From: Rhynchopus sp. YZ270_cl-10
Taxonomy: Eukaryota; Euglenozoa; Diplonemea; Diplonemida; Diplonemidae
Length of the DNA: 64,000 nt
Assembly (NCBI GenBank): GCA_964035575.1
Contig: OZ037872.1
Location: 620,001 to 684,000, forward strand
Reading direction: 5' to 3'
This document shows, one piece after another, positions 43,455 to 53,757 of this stretch. How positions within the stretch are numbered: the stretch's first letter is position 1; the number at the start of each line of letters is the position of its first letter. Under the pieces are notes generated by a model. The model had not been told where the DNA came from and did not search any database. It saw nothing but the letters and a program-made list of their open reading frames with translations. The translations under genes and the position numbers were made by a program.

Positions 43455-43634
43455 TTAACGTTTACATCTCAGCATCGCTTCGGAGAGTGCTTCAGGCTGG
43501 ACTCCGTATTCACATAGGGCAGTGACGAGGCGGAGAGACTCATCGTCGAGACCTGTGTTCAGTTCCTTGGAGATTGCTTTAATTACCTCGATGGTCTCCT
43601 GAGCATCGACGTACGCCTGTTCACGCCCGTCCAT
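43455..43634 (-). CDS. MZT1: MOZART1, gamma-tubulin complex microprotein
   Basis: A small protein of 59 residues from the ATG at 43634. The core (ETIEVIKAISKELNTGLDDE, then LCEYGVQPEALSEAM) is the diagnostic MOZART1/GIP three-helix sequence, close to the human pattern ISRILNTGLD, LCEQGINPEALS. It binds the N-termini of gamma-tubulin complex proteins and is needed to recruit them to microtubule-organising centres. The frame stays open upstream to 43745 with a Gly/Ser-rich and basic stretch but no ATG in that part, so either the protein begins at the internal ATG or a first exon is missing; an acceptor-like TTTGCAG lies near 43742. The C-terminus stops soon after the third helix, a few residues shorter than usual. 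Confidence 0.85.
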   Translation of the reverse strand: MDGREQAYVDAQETIEVIKAISKELNTGLDDESLRLVTALCEYGVQPEALSEAMLRCKR

Positions 43635-43745
43635 GGTGGTACCACCACTACCGCTGCTACCCAAAGGAAAGGGGTTCGAACCGGCCCCGTCGTCCTCCTC
43701 TCCCCGTTTCCTCTTTCTCTCTATCGTAAACCCCTTAAGCTGCAA

Positions 43746-44388
43746 AGCAGCAGAACTGCAACAAGCTTAAATTATTTTTTGAAAGAAAAAAAAAGAGTGA
43801 AAAAAACGAGAAGTGTAGGAGACGGAAATGCTGTGGAATAAGAGGTTTTGGTGTGGTTGGTGTGGTTGGGGGTGAGGATGAGGATGGGGGGAGAGGGGTT
43901 TGAAAATTTGTTTGTTTTGTATTTATTTTTTGTTTTTGCCACCTCTGTTTGTTTTGTGGGGATAGGGGGGAGGAAAGAGTGGTTGAATGCTAAAAAAAAA
44001 AACGCATTTCAGTCGAGCTCATTGCAAAAGGAGGAGCGTGAGTGGAGGGAGGGGAAGATTTCGGAGAAAAAAATGTCACCTTTTTTTTATCTATCTAGTT
44101 CAGAGGAGGAGGGAAAAAACTATGGGAAAGAAGAGAGAAGAATAATATAAAAGGCGGGGTTTCCCTCAGTGAAGGGGAACGGAAAAAAAGAAAGAAAAGC
44201 CCAACCCCATTTGCCCCCAATCCATTTTACCCTGTGGTATTTATTTTTTTTCCTTTGATTTTTCTTGTCGCTATTTTGTTTAAATTGAACTTGACAATTA
44301 CCCCCCCACTCTGGGTTCTACTTAATATTGTCGTATGAAGGTTAGTAAGAACAGTTTTTCTGTTGACATTAAAGCTTTGTGTTTACCC
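43746..44388. other. Intergenic, no gene seen
   Basis: G-rich and A-rich low-complexity DNA between the MOZART1 gene and the last exon of the MORN gene. No exon or RNA gene recognised. Confidence 0.45.
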
Positions 44389-47300
44389 TCAACCACCAAT
44401 CTGGTGGACAACGTCGTCACCGGTGAATTGATGGATTTCGCATTCGCATGGTGTAGGTGGGATGTTCTTCTGCAAGAAGCGGATTTGGGTCCACACACAC
44501 TCCACATTTGGATAGCAGAAGCACAATAGGTCCGTCAATGTAATCCACCTGTGTGTTGTGTAATTATGTTTTGTGATACTGTACACATCATTTCCACAAA
44601 AGAGAGAGAAAAAAATAGAATCTGCTATCTGATATTACAAAGTGAAGAAAATGAAGTTAGGGCTTAGTTATTTTTTTTTTTGGTACGCGTCCGGGACCCC
44701 CCTCAAATTTTGAGCGCGCGCGCAGGCCTTTTGCTAACTTTGGGATTTTCCCCCTGAATGGCATGATGGTCAAAAAAAAATAATTTCCTGGAAAAAAAGT
44801 ACATTCCGAGCTTTCCCACCTGGTAAAAGCGGTCGTCGCGCGCTTCGCGCGCGCCTCCCTGCCAGCCACAGGGTGGAGAGGCGAAGGGTCAGCTTTGCAA
44901 GATAACAAAAACGAAATCTAATCCTTTATTAACGGTGCTTGGTCTGCGCCTTACGTACACTAACCGTACAAAATCAATACGTCTGCCAGAAGCAGGGGCT
45001 GTTGCAACGGTTGGGTCACTTTGAAATAACAATGTCAAATTTTTGCAGCTTGGGTCAAGTTGCATTTCTGGCTGCAAAATGCAAGGGAATTTTTTTAGAT
45101 ATTGTAAAATGGCACCGTAGGCAGGAAGAAAATAGCGTACAGCGCGAGCGAAGCGAGCGGATTTTTTTTGAGGTATACCTCCGCGAGCGCAGCGAGCAGA
45201 AAAATTTTAAGGTGCCATCACGCCATCACGCCATCATGCCATCATGCCATCATGCCATCATGCCATCATGCCATCATGCCATCATGCCATCATGCCATCA
45301 TGCCATCATGCCATCATGCCATCATGCCATCATGCCATCATGCCATCATGCCATCATGCCATCATGCCATCATGCCATCATGCCATCATGCCATCATGCC
45401 ATCATGCCATCATGCCATCATGCCATCATGCCATCATGCCATCATGCCATCATGCCATCATGCCATCATGCCATCATGCCATCATGCCATCATGCCATCA
45501 TGCCATCATGCCATCATGCCATCATGCCATCATGCCATCTGGGGGGAAATCCCCAGGTGATGGAGAGCGAAAGCCCTGCCCCACCACCCCCCGTGGCATG
45601 ATGGTGGCATGATGGAAAAAAAAATAAAAAACGCCCAAAAACGTGGCATGATGGCATGATGGTTAGCAAAAGGCCTGGCGCGCGCGCGCAAAAAAAAATA
45701 AAATACCAAAAAAAAAATAACTTGTTTTGGCCTGCAAAATCAATGTTGTGCCCAAAAAAAAAATATTTCGAAAAAAAATATTCGAAAAAAAAAATTGTTG
45801 AAATTTTCCAACTTTTTTTTTTATACTTTTCCATGCACACCACACCGGCATATTTTTTTTTATTTTTTATTTTTTATTTTTGGATTTCCAAAAATTTGAG
45901 CGCGCGCGGACGCGTACCAAAAAAAAAAATAACTAAGCCCTTATTCATACAAGTAAAACGGACGTCACGGAAATGAAAAAAAAATGCTCGACCCACTGCC
46001 GTCGTTGCCGTGAAAAATAAAAAAAAACGGCCGTGAAAAAAAAGCGCCTTTCTTATGTACAAAAATTTCACGGCCGTTAAAAAAAAACAACGGCCGTGAA
46101 ATTTTTGTACAAGTCTTTGAAGGAACACACAGTACACAGTACACAGTACACAGTACACAGTACACAGTACACAGTACACAGTACACAGTACACAGTACAC
46201 AGTACACAGTACACAGTACACAGTACACAGTACACAGTACACAGTACACAGTACACAGTACACAGTACACAGTACACAGTACACAGTACACAGTACACAG
46301 TACACAGTACACAGTACACAGTACACAGTACACAGTACACAGTACACAGTACACAGTACACAGTACACAGTACACAGTACACAGTACACAGTACACAGTA
46401 CACAGTACACAGTACACAGTACACAGTACACAGTACACAGTACACAGTACACAGTACACAGTACACAGTACACAGTACACAGTACACAGTACACAGTACA
46501 CAGTACACAGTACACAGTACACAGTACACAGTACACAGTACACAGTACACAGTACACAGTACACAGTACACAGTACACAGTACACAGTACACAGTACACA
46601 GTACACAGTACACAGTACACAGTACACAGTACACAGTACACAGTACACAGTACACAGTACACAGTACACAGTACACAGTACACAGTACACAGTACACAGT
46701 ACACAGTACACAGTACACAGTACACAGTACACAGTACACAGTACACAGTACACAGTACACAGTACACAGTACACAGTACACAGTACACAGTACACAGTAC
46801 ACAGTACACAGTACACAGTACACAGTACACAGTCCTTGTGTTGTGTTCACTGCTCTGAAGGTGCTGGCTCTCATCTACCTGATGGGGTAAGTGACACAGC
46901 ATCTGACCCGCCATCTGTAATCTTCTGGTTTCAACACAGCCTTTCAGTTCTGCATGCTGCATTCGCAGCGTCCCGAGCGTCTCATAACCTCTTATTACTC
47001 TTTGCCCGAGAAGGATGTGTTTGGACTCACTCAACCCCGTTCATCACTCTTGTGCCAAAGAAACCATCGGGCAAACAGTACAAGTCCACGGGAGCAAAAG
47101 GGTGGACCCCTCCCTCTGCGCGTATCTCGCCAACGTAGCGAAGAAGATCTAGAGGTGTGCAAAACGTCTATTTTCCGACAAAAAAGACGGAGGATAGTTG
47201 TTCAATGGTGTGCTGATTCTGTCGGAAGATTTTGCACTGGAAGCTGAAGAACACCGCAAATGATTCAACACAGATGAGGTTCGTCTCACAGTATTGATGT

Positions 47301-49931
47301 GTGCTCCACAACGGAAAGCCCATCAAATATGAGAAGAGTACTTTGCTCAAGAACCGGGTTACAAGTGCTGAAACACGAGAAATATGCTACTCTGAAGAAC
47401 CGGGAGCACGTACAAGTGCTCAGAAATGCCACACGCTCCAATTACAATTCACAGTAGGGTGAAAACGTGGGCGGGCAGCGGGAGACCAGCGCAGTGAGGA
47501 GAGCCAGGAGCGCAGGGCACGCAGGTGATGGTTTGGATAAGTCCATTTCCTGTGAGAGTGGAATCCGGTCGAAGTCATAGTGGGGCGGAACAAAGGTTGC
47601 AGCTGTTCTCCAGCCAAATTGTTGATACGGAGGCTGTTGTTCAGAGACAACCGGTGTATGAGGATGCTCCCCATCAGACGCTGGAGGTATCATCAATATT
47701 GTCCTTCAGGGCAGTAGGGATAACTCCACAGTTCGACACACAGTTAGGCCACGGCGACCTGTCAGCAGTTGTGACGAAGTGGAAACTAGGATCTGAGCGT
47801 ATAGCATCGCAGGCAGGGCAGGACCACCATAAGTGCTCATTCGTGTCGTCAGCTTCCCGATCGCAGTGGGCCGACTTTTTTTGCACTTTTTATGTTGCTT
47901 TTACCCCCCAAGAATGACTTGGGAGGGATGGGAAAGGGGGTTGGCCCTGTCTACGAACGAAAAAGAAGAAACAAGCAAAAAGCGTGGAAATATTTCACGG
48001 CCGTGATCAATGCAAAATTTCACGGCCGTTAAATTTTTCAGATTTTCTTCACGGCCGTGACCTCCCCGACAAAAAAATTTTTTTCCCGTCGTGACGGCCG
48101 TTATGCTTGTATGCTTATTGCGAAAAAAAAAAAATGGTGGTTCTTCGCTGGAGTGTTATAGGTTGCTGAATTCTCAAAAAAGAATGAGAATTTTTCAGAG
48201 AAAAAAAAAATTCGAGATCAATCTCTTTTGGTAAAAGAACATCAAAACATACCCTCCCTTCATATTGTCGATAGACTGCAACATCTTCACGGTAACAGAC
48301 AGGGGACCCATTGGCCAGACAGGCTCGCCGAGGAATGGTCCAGGCACCATTGTGCGGTAGAGTTGAGAGTCGGGTGTGTTGGGGAATTGCGAGAATGGGG
48401 TGGTGGGCTTTGGGTTGGTTCCGTCTTGCATAGGAGAGGAGCACTCGGAAAGCCAGTTCTGCCAGGCGAGTTGGGCAGCTTCGAAGTCTTGGACGATGAG
48501 CATGCCGTTGCTTTCGAGGTTTGCGTATGCTTCTTGAATGTCAAGCACGTCTTCATCGGGTAGGTACGTCACCTCCGACCGCGCTAGCATATTGTAGTTG
48601 ACATTCGGGTATGCCACATCCAACATCTCAATAAACGAAATCGTATTCTTCCCCGTCTTCGCCAACGCCTTTTTATAGAGCGCCTCTGAGAACCGCTCCC
48701 CACCTATGGTACTCCCAACGCTCTTCAACCTCTCCAGAGTCAGCTCTTGACCTCCACAGATATGAAGAAATCCTTTACCATGAGAGGTGGAGACCACACC
48801 GCAGCACTCCCCACGATGACGGAGAACCTCATCGGGGGTCATATAGGTAGAAAGATACCGTTCAATGTCCCGCCGTGGGACCAGGGGATACCACGATGTG
48901 AAGAGTGAATAGAGGTCGACAGACCCGGTCTGCTCTCTGTCCAATGCTTCGAGGTGCGATTTGTCACTTTGCTTCGCCCAAACCTCCTCAAGCTCTCTAA
49001 TAGAGATGACCCCAATAAAGTCACGGTCAAGCTGTTCAAAAGCAATCTGCAAACGCAACAGTTGTTCTGATGTTACTTCATGCGAATCAGATTTAGGACG
49101 AAACGAAGCAAGCTCCAATGGCACCAACGTTTTCTTATCTTGTTTAATCCGCGGATCACGGTGGTTAACACGAGGTTGCGGAGCATTGCTCCGCCCTACA
49201 AACGTCATATCACCTACCATCTTCCCATCCGCCCATTCGCTGGAGTAGATCGCCCCATCCTTGGCGTAGGTCGTCTTCCCCGCACCATGGCGTCTCCCAT
49301 GCTGCCAGACACCCTCAAACACATCGCCATTTGTATACAATATGCGGCCCTTTCCATGCTTGCGCCCCTCCTCCCATGACCCCTCAAAGACCGTCCCTGT
49401 ATGGTAGTAGTCAAGCAGCCCTTTGCCATGCATCCGCCCCTTCGCGTATTCTCCTATAAAAACCTCGCCCTTTGCAAACACCTCACGCCCTTCACCGTTC
49501 ATCTTATCATCCTTCCATTCCCCCTCATATTTATGCCCAGTGTTCATCGTCAGCATGCCAAGACCGTTGCGTTTGTTCGCTTTCCATTCTCCTTCGAATT
49601 GTTCACCGCGGGTGTATGTGTATACTCCATGGCCGTGGCGGCTGTCTTTGTTGCGTGCCCATCCCTCATAGGAAGCTACCAGCATGCCATTCGCGTAGTC
49701 TGTCCCTTTGTAGCGCCTTAGCTCTTCTTCTGTGTACGGTGCGCGGACCCCGGATTCTTCCTTGAGGGGGGTGCCCCGCTCATCTTTGAGTTGTTGTGGG
49801 AGGCGGTAAAGGATGCGGCGGTGTTCGCTTGGAGCGGAAGCCGCAGAAGCAGAAGCAGCAGGCTTTGCAGACAAAGGCTGCGATACGGTCGCCACCCCGG
49901 CAGCTTCTTGCGCCTTCTTGAAGAGGTTCAT
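44389..49931 (-). CDS. MORN-repeat and EF-hand-like protein, two exons split by a transposon-filled intron
   Basis: Exons are 48253-49931 and 44389-44548, giving 612 residues. The 3704-bp intron is phase 2 with donor GTATGTTTT and acceptor ACACACAG. After an Ala/Ser-rich N-terminus, residues about 88-245 are six to seven MORN repeats (for example QFEGEWKANKRNGLGMLTMN and VFEGSWEEGRKHGKG). MORN repeats form elongated sheets used in membrane- and cytoskeleton-associated scaffolds. The C-terminal half contains EF-hand-like helices (LLRLQIAFEQLDRDFIGVIS; KTGKNTISFIEMLDVAYPNV) with incomplete calcium loops. The second exon adds WITLTDLLCFCYPNVE, a clear repeat of that EF-hand-like segment, which supports the splice. 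Without it, translation would run into intron and end in a nonsense tail at 48195. The ATG at 49931 is preferred over 49952. A pyrimidine tract ending CCTCACAG lies about 35 bases upstream. Confidence 0.82.
44723..45677. mobile_element. Nested hAT-like inverted-repeat element
   Basis: The ends CAGGCCTTTTGCTAAC match each other in inverted orientation and resemble the CAGGCTTCGCGCTAAC ends of other hAT-like copies here. Both flanks are alternating CG runs, so an 8-bp duplication is plausible but cannot be phased. Its centre is the CATCATGC array. Confidence 0.55.
45214..45539. repeat. Minisatellite of 8-bp unit GCCATCAT, about 40 copies
   Basis: A perfect array except for the first two units, which read GCCATCAC. 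Further single units (GGCATGATGG) lie on the other side of the central region in inverted orientation near 45594-45662 and at 44758. Confidence 0.97.
46128..46833. repeat. Minisatellite of 7-bp unit CACAGTA, about 101 copies
   Basis: 706 bp of head-to-tail units with no interruption that I can see. Open frames of 264-386 codons across it are artefacts of a repeat length not divisible by three. Confidence 0.97.
47420..47886 (-). mobile_element. Possible relic of a non-LTR retrotransposon C-terminus
   Basis: A minus-strand stretch encodes CDREADDTNEHLWWSCP, then WPNCVSNCGVIP, the pattern of the C-terminal Cys/His region that follows reverse transcriptase in several protist LINEs (C-x-n-E-H-L-x-x-C-P, then WP-x-C-x-x-x-G-I-x-P). 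It is out of frame with what follows and no reverse transcriptase core is present. It lies wholly inside the element at 45946-48113. Confidence 0.35.
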
Positions 49932-50443
49932 GGTTGAAGAATCTCTTAGCACAAAATCTGTGTATCTACTGTGAGGAGGAGGAGGGGTTGTGGTTAAGGG
50001 GAAGTTAGCAAATCAAAGGGTAGGATAAGTGGTATACCATTAAAAAAGAGTCGATGTTGGGTACTAATTGAGATCCTTTGAGATATTTGAGGGTGAGAAG
50101 GAAGAGGGGGAAAAAAAAAATCATGGAACGGATACTCCCAGATCTGGGCAGATCTTGGCCAGATTCTGGGAGAAAAAGTGAAATCCCAGATCTCCCAGAT
50201 CTGTCCAGATCTAGTATCCCCCAAGATGAATGTACCTTATCACACCCATCTTATAAAATTTTCAAAAAAAAAATCTCACACCAAAACCAACTGATCCTTA
50301 ATCTACTACTGTCCGCAGCCATAATAAAAGCCGCTGTCACCACCACCACTTCACCCTTCATCGACAATACGTACTGACACCTTGGGTATTTTTTTTTTGT
50401 ATTCATTGTTTCCCCACCTCTACGTATTGTTCATCGAATCCTT
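49932..50443. other. Intergenic gap with a small AGATCT-rich inverted element
   Basis: Between the start of the MORN gene and the ferredoxin stop. It includes the small element at 50130-50219; the rest is unremarkable. Confidence 0.5.
50130..50219. repeat. Small inverted-repeat cluster with AGATCT cores
   Basis: GGATACT at the left and AGTATCC at the right enclose five CAGATCT or CAGATTCT units in near-dyad arrangement over 90 bp. It could be a miniature element or a protein-binding hairpin. Confidence 0.5.
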
Positions 50444-50833
50444 TCAGTTCCAGTAATCTTTGACGGTGGCGGGGAGGGTGATGGTCTCTCCGTCCATTGC
50501 GGCGGTGATGCGGAGACCGCATGCAAGGCGAGATGTGTCTGTGACCTCTTCTGTTATGCTTAACATATCCTCTTCAGCGAACTCCGCCTCAGGGAGGGTT
50601 TTGAAGAGCTGTGGAGACAACACAATGTGGCACGTCGAGCACGCCTGCTGCCCGTTGCACGACGCCTCAATGGGCACCTCCCTATCCTTCAGTAGCTTAT
50701 CCAGCTTCTCCCCTTCCCGTCCTTCTAATGCCCACTCCTCACCATCCGCATTCCGTACTGTAAAACTCACACTTCGTCTTGAAATTGAAGCTGCGACCAA
50801 ACCCCCCCTTTTCACCATCCGCAACACATTCAT
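50444..50833 (-). CDS. [2Fe-2S] ferredoxin, adrenodoxin type, organelle-targeted
   Basis: A single exon of 129 residues. The cluster ligands are Cys59, Cys65, Cys68 and Cys105 in the pattern C-x5-C-x2-C-x36-C, with CNGQQACSTCHIVL and RLACGLRIT typical of mitochondrial (adrenodoxin/Yah1) rather than plant ferredoxins. It carries single electrons, in mitochondria to the iron-sulphur cluster assembly complex, or in mitochondrion-related organelles to other partners. The first about 20 residues are basic and lack acidic residues (MNVLRMVKRGG, then SISRRSV), as expected of a cleaved targeting presequence. The ATG at 50833 is used; a second in-frame Met is five codons on. No acceptor-like site lies close upstream. 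Confidence 0.92.
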   Translation of the reverse strand: MNVLRMVKRGGLVAASISRRSVSFTVRNADGEEWALEGREGEKLDKLLKDREVPIEASCNGQQACSTCHIVLSPQLFKTLPEAEFAEEDMLSITEEVTDTSRLACGLRITAAMDGETITLPATVKDYWN

Positions 50834-51328
50834 TTGAGACACACAACAAAAAAGATACTCTTAAGAAATGGATAGGAGTGGTGTGGGTGGGGAATTTGAA
50901 AATGTTTTTTGTATGTTTTGAAAGTGCTTTGTGCTCTGTTTAATTTTGCTTGGTGGTGGTGTGGGTGGGGAAATCAAAGTCCTCAAATAACGCTCCTGGA
51001 GAGGGAAAAAAATAATGGGGTTTTGCGATAATTTCTTTGGAAAAAAAAAGGTTTGGGGGAGGGGGGAGATTCAACCTCTCTGGGATCAAGAAGATGATAG
51101 TGTTTTTTTTTATCAAATCGAAAGATGGAATTGAGCCATCAGTATTGTGTTTCCTCTTTCAATTGCTGTTTTTTGCTGAGCTTGTTGTTTGGGGGTGGGG
51201 GGTAGGGGAAATAGCAACAGAAAAAGGGAGAGGGAGAAAAAAAAAAAAACAATAACCACGTCAAGACATGGTTCTGTACAGTATGAGTATCGTCTTTGGG
51301 AAAATGCTAGGATGCTTACAGACTAGAT

Positions 51329-52764
51329 CAGTGACTCCGCTAGGTACTAAAGTTCTGTTGATTGTCAACAGAACTTTTTGAAAATGGGGAAAAAAAAAAA
51401 AAAAAAAAAGTTCTGCTGAGTCAGGCTTTGCGCTAACTTCTGTCCTTTGTCCCGGGATTTTTGGATATTTTTGTGGTGCGTTTTTTTTTTGCAAACCGGG
51501 GTTTCCTTAAGAAAACCAGAGAATCTCATATTTCATAGTAAGGGTACTTTAGAGTGTTTTCACACACACATGTGACCCCACCGTGGAGAGCAATCGGCTC
51601 GCGCGATCAAAAGAAAGCAGAGAAGAGGGAAAAGAAAAAAAGAAAAAAGTTGGGTACCGTGCGCCTGCGGCGCTACCTGTTCCTACCCTCCTTTATGTTT
51701 AAACACGATGTACTTATGTACAGTTCATTTTATTTTGAGTACGACTCCACATCCCCCCTGAGGATGATCCCCCCTCCCTCACGGATAAAGATTGATTAGG
51801 ACGCCATGGGGCACACCCCCTCCGAGGCCATAACCGTCCTGGGTTTTCTCACTCTTCTCTGTGGTCACTGAAACCCCACCGCCATCACTACGTTACCGAT
51901 AGCTTCTTCAGTACGTTGGGTTTTCAGACCTGAAAATAACCCTTGTTTAGTATGGGCTCATGTTTTGTCAAATTTTAAGTCGCTGCATTTTTGTCCATTT
52001 TTCCGTACATCCCCCACCACAATCCGGGATTGGTTCGGAAATGCAACAAAACGACCTCTTGGCGGGAGAAAGCCACAGGAAATTTACGCACTTTTTGCAA
52101 ACAGGGGTTTCCTTACTAAAACCAGAGGAATCTCATCGTTCAGAGTACTTTAGAGTGTTTTTGCGCACACATGTGACCCCACCGTGGAGAGCAATCGGCT
52201 CGTGCAATCAAAAGAAAGCAGAAAAAAGGGAAAAATAAAAAGACAAAAGTTGGGTACCGTGCGCCTGCGGCGCTACCTGTTCCCAGTCAAAACACCACAA
52301 TTTCATCTGAATTTGGATTTTCAGACCTGAAAATGCCCCTTGTTTAAGAGTATGGGTTCACATTTTGTGAAAATTTAAGTCACTAAAATTTTGTCCATTT
52401 TCCCGAATATGCCCCACCACAACGCGGGATTGGCTCGGAAATGCCACAAAACACTGTTTTTTCACCCCCTGACGCACAACTATTTGAGGTGCGTTTTTTT
52501 GGTCCCGAAAGACGATTTTTCAGATTTTTTTCCAAAAGTTAGCGCGAAGCCTGTGCTGAGTGGTTCAGACCCGTTCTACCTGTCAAAAAAGCTCAGGAGA
52601 AGAAAATATAGAGAGGTGAGTGCTCAAACGTCCCAAAAAAGTCAAAATCGGGCGTTGGAAAAAAAAAAAGTTGCGTACCGTGCGCCTGCGGCGCAAGCAT
52701 GTACCCCACCACGTGGACCATCAACAGAACATTTTCAAAATCGGAAATCCTAGCGGAGAGCCTG
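51329..52764. mobile_element. hAT-like element interrupted by another hAT-like element
   Basis: The ends CAGTGACTCCGCTAGG and, inward from the right, CAGGCTCTCCGCTAGG match each other, and the exact 8-bp duplication GACTAGAT lies at 51321-51328 and 52765-52772. Removing the nested copy and its duplication leaves about 296 bp. It contains one GC-rich 18-mer (52677-52694) and an inverted CTGTTGAT/ATCAACAG pair across the insertion. Confidence 0.88.
51422..52553. mobile_element. hAT-like element, 1132 bp, nested, with internal duplication
   Basis: The ends are CAGGCTTTGCGCTAACTTCT and CAGGCTTCGCGCTAACTTTT, and the exact 8-bp duplication TGCTGAGT lies at 51414-51421 and 52554-52561. It is the long, oppositely oriented relative of 7933-8463. 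The block with ACATGTGACCCCACCGTGGA and the GC-rich 18-mer occurs twice (about 51564-51673 and 52165-52273), which explains its greater length. Confidence 0.9.
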
Positions 52765-53063
52765 GACTAGATCACAAAAAAAAAAAAAAAAAATAGTAAC
52801 TCTGATAGGTAAGTAAAAGGAAAAGGGGTTTTTTGTTTCGTTGATTGCTCAATTACCCTGTTGGGGGGACCGTATCTGAGGAACTATTTCTCCTTTTAAG
52901 CTACGCTTGTAGGTATAAAGGAAAAAGATAAATTTATGGTGTGGCTGAATGGGGGGTAAAAAAAAGTACGTAAGAAGTGCGAATCACCCCCCTTCAGCCA
53001 CGCCAGTTTGTAAGACAAATATAAGCATCTGGTCCTTAGTCACCTTCTAAAGGAAACAAAATA

Positions 53064-53222
53064 GAAACTTAACACTCATCACACGATAAAACCCATGGGG
53101 GAGGTTGTGGTGAAACGCACACACCTCGACCTGTTTGGTGAGGAGTGGCGCGGTTCGTCCCTAGAACCGCAAAATGTGTTCAAAATGCTTTGTTTCTATT
53201 TGCTCCTTCATGAGGTGACAAA
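53064..53222. repeat. 170-bp dispersed repeat, copy 2
   Basis: A diverged copy of 24247-24414 in the same orientation. It is followed at once by an ACAAAGCC motif repeat. Confidence 0.7.
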
Positions 53223-53237
53223 ACAAAAAAACAATTG

Positions 53238-53272
53238 ACTTGAAATACAAAGCCCTATTGTGACAGTGTACC
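53238..53272. repeat. Dispersed ACAAAGCC motif repeat
   Basis: CTTGAAATACAAAGCCC is followed by TTGTGACAGTGTACC. Relatives are at 22031, 54705 and 63099. Confidence 0.5.
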
Positions 53273-53757
53273 AATAAAAGAGGGGTGTTTGGTGATAAGA
53301 GTGATATTGAACAGCTCTAGTCTCCAGAAGAGGAGGGGTGTTTTTTTTTTTTGAAGTGAGCATCAGACGCATATCTTTACAATATGCAGCTACAAACACA
53401 ACTTTTTTTATTTTTGAGAATTAAACTATTTTTTTTTTCTTGCTTTTATTGTCCGGGATGAACTCCTCGTTTTTTCACTTTTCTTTTGGTCCAATGGAGT
53501 GTTTTTTTTTTCCCTATTATTTTGCCAAATCTACTAAGAAAGGCAAATGGCCTCACCGATACTCGTATAAAGGAGGAGGGGGAAAGGATGGTGTCATCCT
53601 GGTGGTGTGTCACACCCTAGGTTTTTTTTTTTTGCTGTCCTCTATTTAGAGCATGCATGCATCTGTTCTGTCACTGCCTATTGAGAGAAAGGGCCGTTAG
53701 GGCGTCTCATTCGAACACACCCTGGGAATCTTTTATCGTTGTGATGAATTTGTTAGA

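Larger units (their letters stand above)
44661..45940. mobile_element. PIF/Harbinger-like inverted-repeat element in the MORN-gene intron
   Basis: Inverted ends of about 33 bp start GGGCTTAGTTA, run through a T-tract and continue GGTACGCGTCC. The 3-bp duplication TTA lies at 44658-44660 and 45941-45943, as in PIF/Harbinger and Tourist elements. No transposase is present; the interior is a second inverted-repeat element and a minisatellite. Confidence 0.75.
45946..48113. mobile_element. Inverted-repeat element with 6-bp duplication and CGGCCG subterminal repeats
   Basis: The ends are CATACAAGTAAAACGGACGT and, inward from the right, CATACAAGCATAACGGCCGT. The exact 6-bp duplication CTTATT lies at 45940-45945 and 48114-48119. 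Palindromic units of TTTCACGGCCGTGAAA type cluster inside both ends (near 46028, 46069, 46091 and 47997, 48022, 48049, 48093). The interior holds the 7-bp array and a possible LINE relic. The superfamily is unassigned; the element at 55844-57213 has the same design. Confidence 0.8.

Noticed and set aside
43660-43690. GGTTCGAA, a tRNA T-loop-like sequence
   Set aside because: It lies in a coding-like leader of MOZART1 and no cloverleaf arms can be drawn around it. No other tRNA or rRNA gene was found in the window.
44939-45612. Long frames with HHAIMPSC repeats
   Set aside because: They are translation of the 8-bp CATCATGC array inside a transposon; all frames are open by arithmetic.
45874-47034. 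Open frames of up to 386 codons made of a 7-residue repeat (both strands)
   Set aside because: They are produced by the CACAGTA array, whose 7-bp unit keeps all frames open; there is no start context or conserved domain.
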